From Verrucomicrobiaceae bacterium (GTDB taxonomy: Bacteria > Verrucomicrobiota > Verrucomicrobiia > Verrucomicrobiales > V1-33), in NCBI GenBank assembly GCA_027483175.1, contig JAIXVE010000085.1, positions 1 through 33,983 of the forward strand: DNA of 33,983 nucleotides, written 5' to 3'. The notes below the pieces were generated by a model. It did no database searches. It was not told the origin of the DNA and saw nothing but the letters and a program-made list of their open reading frames with translations. The position numbers were made by a program, and so were the translations under genes. Positions 32,690-33,983 of this stretch are shown here, in pieces. The first letter of the stretch is position 1. Every line of letters begins with the position of its first letter.

Positions 32690-33334
32690 GTGAGTTGCGA
32701 AGAGATGCAATCGAGTGAGACGGAGAGGGCGGATGGGCCGTGGGGCGGGAGGTGGCACGTGGTGTCGGGACTGCCGCGTTCGGGGACGTCATTGATGATG
32801 CAGGTGTGCGAGGCGGCGGGGATTCCGGTGTTTACGGATGGTCGGCGCGGGGCGGACGAGTCGAATCCGCAGGGGTATTATGAGCATGCGGGGGTGGCTG
32901 GGTTGCTGCAGGATGGGGACCGGAGCTGGCTGGCGGGGGCGCGGGGGAAGGTGGTGAAGGTGGTGGCTCCGCTGCTGACGGCGCTGCCGGAGATGGTGGT
33001 GGGGGATGGGGAGCGAGTGCGGGTGGTGTTCATGGAGAGGGAGATGGACGAGATTCTGGCGAGTCAGGGGGCGATGCTGGCGCGATTGGGGAAGCCTGCG
33101 GTGGCGGAGGCGAGCCGGGTGGTACTGGCGCGGGTTTTTGAGCGGAAGGTGGAGGAGGCGCTGGCGTGGATGGAGTTGCGGGGGATTCGGTGTCTGAGGG
33201 TGAGGTATGGGGAGTTGGTGCGTGCGCCGGAGACGGTGCTGCCGGGGTTGGCGGCGTTTCTGGGGGTGGAGGGTCGTGAGGGGGCGATGGGTGCGGTGAT
33301 TCGGCCGGGGTTGTACCGGGCGCGGGGCGGGTGA
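32690..33334 (+). CDS. Sulfotransferase-family protein
   Basis: The product has 214 residues from a GTG at 32690 directly after the previous stop, or 209 from the ATG at 32705 (AGGTGAG about 10 bp upstream favours the latter). The PAPS-binding P-loop is near the N-terminus (VVSGLPRSGTSLMMQ), the 3'-phosphate segment resembles VVFMEREMDEILASQ, and the C-terminal part has the usual CLRVRYGELVRAPETVLPGLAAFLG. Family members move sulfate from PAPS to hydroxyls or amines of small molecules, sugars or proteins. No signal peptide is present, so it works in the cytoplasm, unlike the two exported amidohydrolases it follows. At about 210 residues it is shorter than most sulfotransferases (250-350) but close to a common bacterial short form. 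Substrate is unknown. An intrinsic terminator follows at 33425. Confidence 0.85.
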   Translation: MSCEEMQSSETERADGPWGGRWHVVSGLPRSGTSLMMQVCEAAGIPVFTDGRRGADESNPQGYYEHAGVAGLLQDGDRSWLAGARGKVVKVVAPLLTALPEMVVGDGERVRVVFMEREMDEILASQGAMLARLGKPAVAEASRVVLARVFERKVEEALAWMELRGIRCLRVRYGELVRAPETVLPGLAAFLGVEGREGAMGAVIRPGLYRARGG

Positions 33335-33424
33335 TGGCCCTACAAAGGTGGGGGGGTAAGGAAGGCCCTTGCGCTGGGAGGGGGTTCGGGCGTACGGATT
33401 CGTTCCGCATTTCCGGAAAGGAGT

Positions 33425-33455
33425 GACAGAAGGCCCGAGGTTCTGTCGTTTTTTT
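33425..33455 (+). terminator. Intrinsic terminator of the amidohydrolase-sulfotransferase operon
   Basis: A perfect 7-bp stem GACAGAA (33425-33431) and TTCTGTC (33441-33447) with a 9-base loop is followed by G and seven T (33449-33455). It lies 90 bp after the sulfotransferase stop and is the only clear hairpin-plus-T-run terminator seen in the window. Confidence 0.8.
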
Positions 33456-33514
33456 CCAATGTGGAGATCCTTCCACCTCCCTGAAATCCTCCGAGCAACG
33501 CCAACCTGTTACCG

Positions 33515-33983
33515 ATGTACCGAATCCCGTTTGAACGAGTCAATTGGACCACCAGCATCTTTCTGATCGCTACGGCGCTGATATCAGTCACCGCCGTGCC
33601 GTACTTCATCTGGAAGTACGGGATCGACGGATTCCAGATCGGCCTATTCTTCTTTTACATTATTGCGACGATGAGCAGCATCACGGTGGGGTACCATCGG
33701 TTGTTCTCGCATTTGTCGTTCAAGGCGGCGTGGCCGGTGCGGTTGTTCACGCTGGTGTTCGGGGCGTGTGCGTTTGAGAATGCGTGTCTGGACTGGGCGT
33801 CGGATCACCGGCGGCACCACAAGCATGTGGACCATGATGGGGATCCGTATGACATTTCGAAGGGTTTCATGTGGGCGCACATCGGATGGCTGATGTTCAA
33901 GTTGAATCCGGAGCCGCCGATGGACAATGTGGCGGACTTGCGGAAGGACAAGCTGGTAATGTGGCAGTACCGTTGGGTGCACC
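33515..33983 (+). CDS. Acyl-CoA/fatty-acid desaturase, N-terminal part (runs off the right edge)
   Basis: The frame from the ATG at 33515 stays open to the window edge (156 codons). It encodes a membrane-bound delta-9-type desaturase: hydrophobic segments at about 12-30 and 36-55 (TTSIFLIATALISVTAVPYF and FQIGLFFFYIIATM), the first histidine box HRLFSH, a third membrane segment, and the second box DHRRHHKHVD, followed by DPYDISKGFMWAHIGW. The enzyme adds a cis double bond to acyl chains using a di-iron centre held by these boxes; the third His box lies beyond the window. No good ribosome site precedes the ATG. The first 60 codons use C and A freely in third positions, unlike the G-ending codons from about 33700 onward, which is odd within one gene. 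Confidence 0.92.
   Translation, partial: MYRIPFERVNWTTSIFLIATALISVTAVPYFIWKYGIDGFQIGLFFFYIIATMSSITVGYHRLFSHLSFKAAWPVRLFTLVFGACAFENACLDWASDHRRHHKHVDHDGDPYDISKGFMWAHIGWLMFKLNPEPPMDNVADLRKDKLVMWQYRWVH

Noticed and set aside
1-33983. Apparent frequency of CTAG and TTAGG for a GC-rich genome
   Set aside because: With the strong G skew a rough composition-based estimate already predicts many such sites; no excess could be shown by eye.

Overview
The window reads as part of a chromosome from a member of the Verrucomicrobiota, probably Verrucomicrobiales. This is an inference from gene content: a PVC-type beta-propeller/HEAT/CxxCH protein, a DUF1501 plus PSCyt1/DUF1549/DUF1553 gene pair, a CRTAC1/ASPIC-UnbV protein, a CotH/lamin-tail/LamG exoprotein and many secreted proteins. 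The + strand is extremely G-rich over C whichever strand carries the gene, so + strand genes use G-ending codons and - strand genes use C-ending codons. No rRNA, tRNA, CRISPR array or transposase gene was seen.

Layout. 1-371: start of a secreted protein that runs off the left edge. 482-1800: a manganese regulator (mntR) divergent from a predicted outer-membrane protein, with palindromes matching the MntR box core between them. About 1.9-3.3 kb: an AT-richer islet lacking the strand skew, with two unrecognised small genes and flanked by several families of intergenic repeats. 3.7-15.4 kb: a block of large exported proteins (CotH/LTD/LamG protein, thioredoxin-like/PDZ protein, PVC haem protein, CRTAC1 protein). 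15.3-17.7 kb: a two-gene membrane operon (ICMT-like methyltransferase with a thioredoxin-like tail; zinc-ribbon/SRPBCC protein). 18.0-21.0 kb: housekeeping genes (rsfS with a lysine-rich tail, bioF, an FKBP-type protein). 21.1-27.5 kb: a secreted nucleoside-hydrolase-like multidomain protein and the DUF1501/PSD1 operon. 27.7-30.0 kb: a ThiF/MoeB-rhodanese protein and a lipoprotein. 30.1-33.3 kb: an operon of an amidohydrolase, a paralogue that lost its metal ligands, and a sulfotransferase. 33.5 kb to the end: start of an acyl-CoA desaturase.

How the genes may work together. Many products are exported and carry binding or redox modules (LamG, discoidin-like, lamin-tail, PDZ, CxxCH), which suggests breakdown of extracellular polymers, possibly sulfated ones, though no glycosidase or sulfatase lies in the window. 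The items most worth following up are the MntR-box-controlled outer-membrane protein, the period-7 repeat arrays that sit next to stop codons, the metal-less amidohydrolase partner, the histone-H1-like tail on RsfS, and a codon-context rule before Trp that holds in every - strand case read and is broken in the foreign islet.
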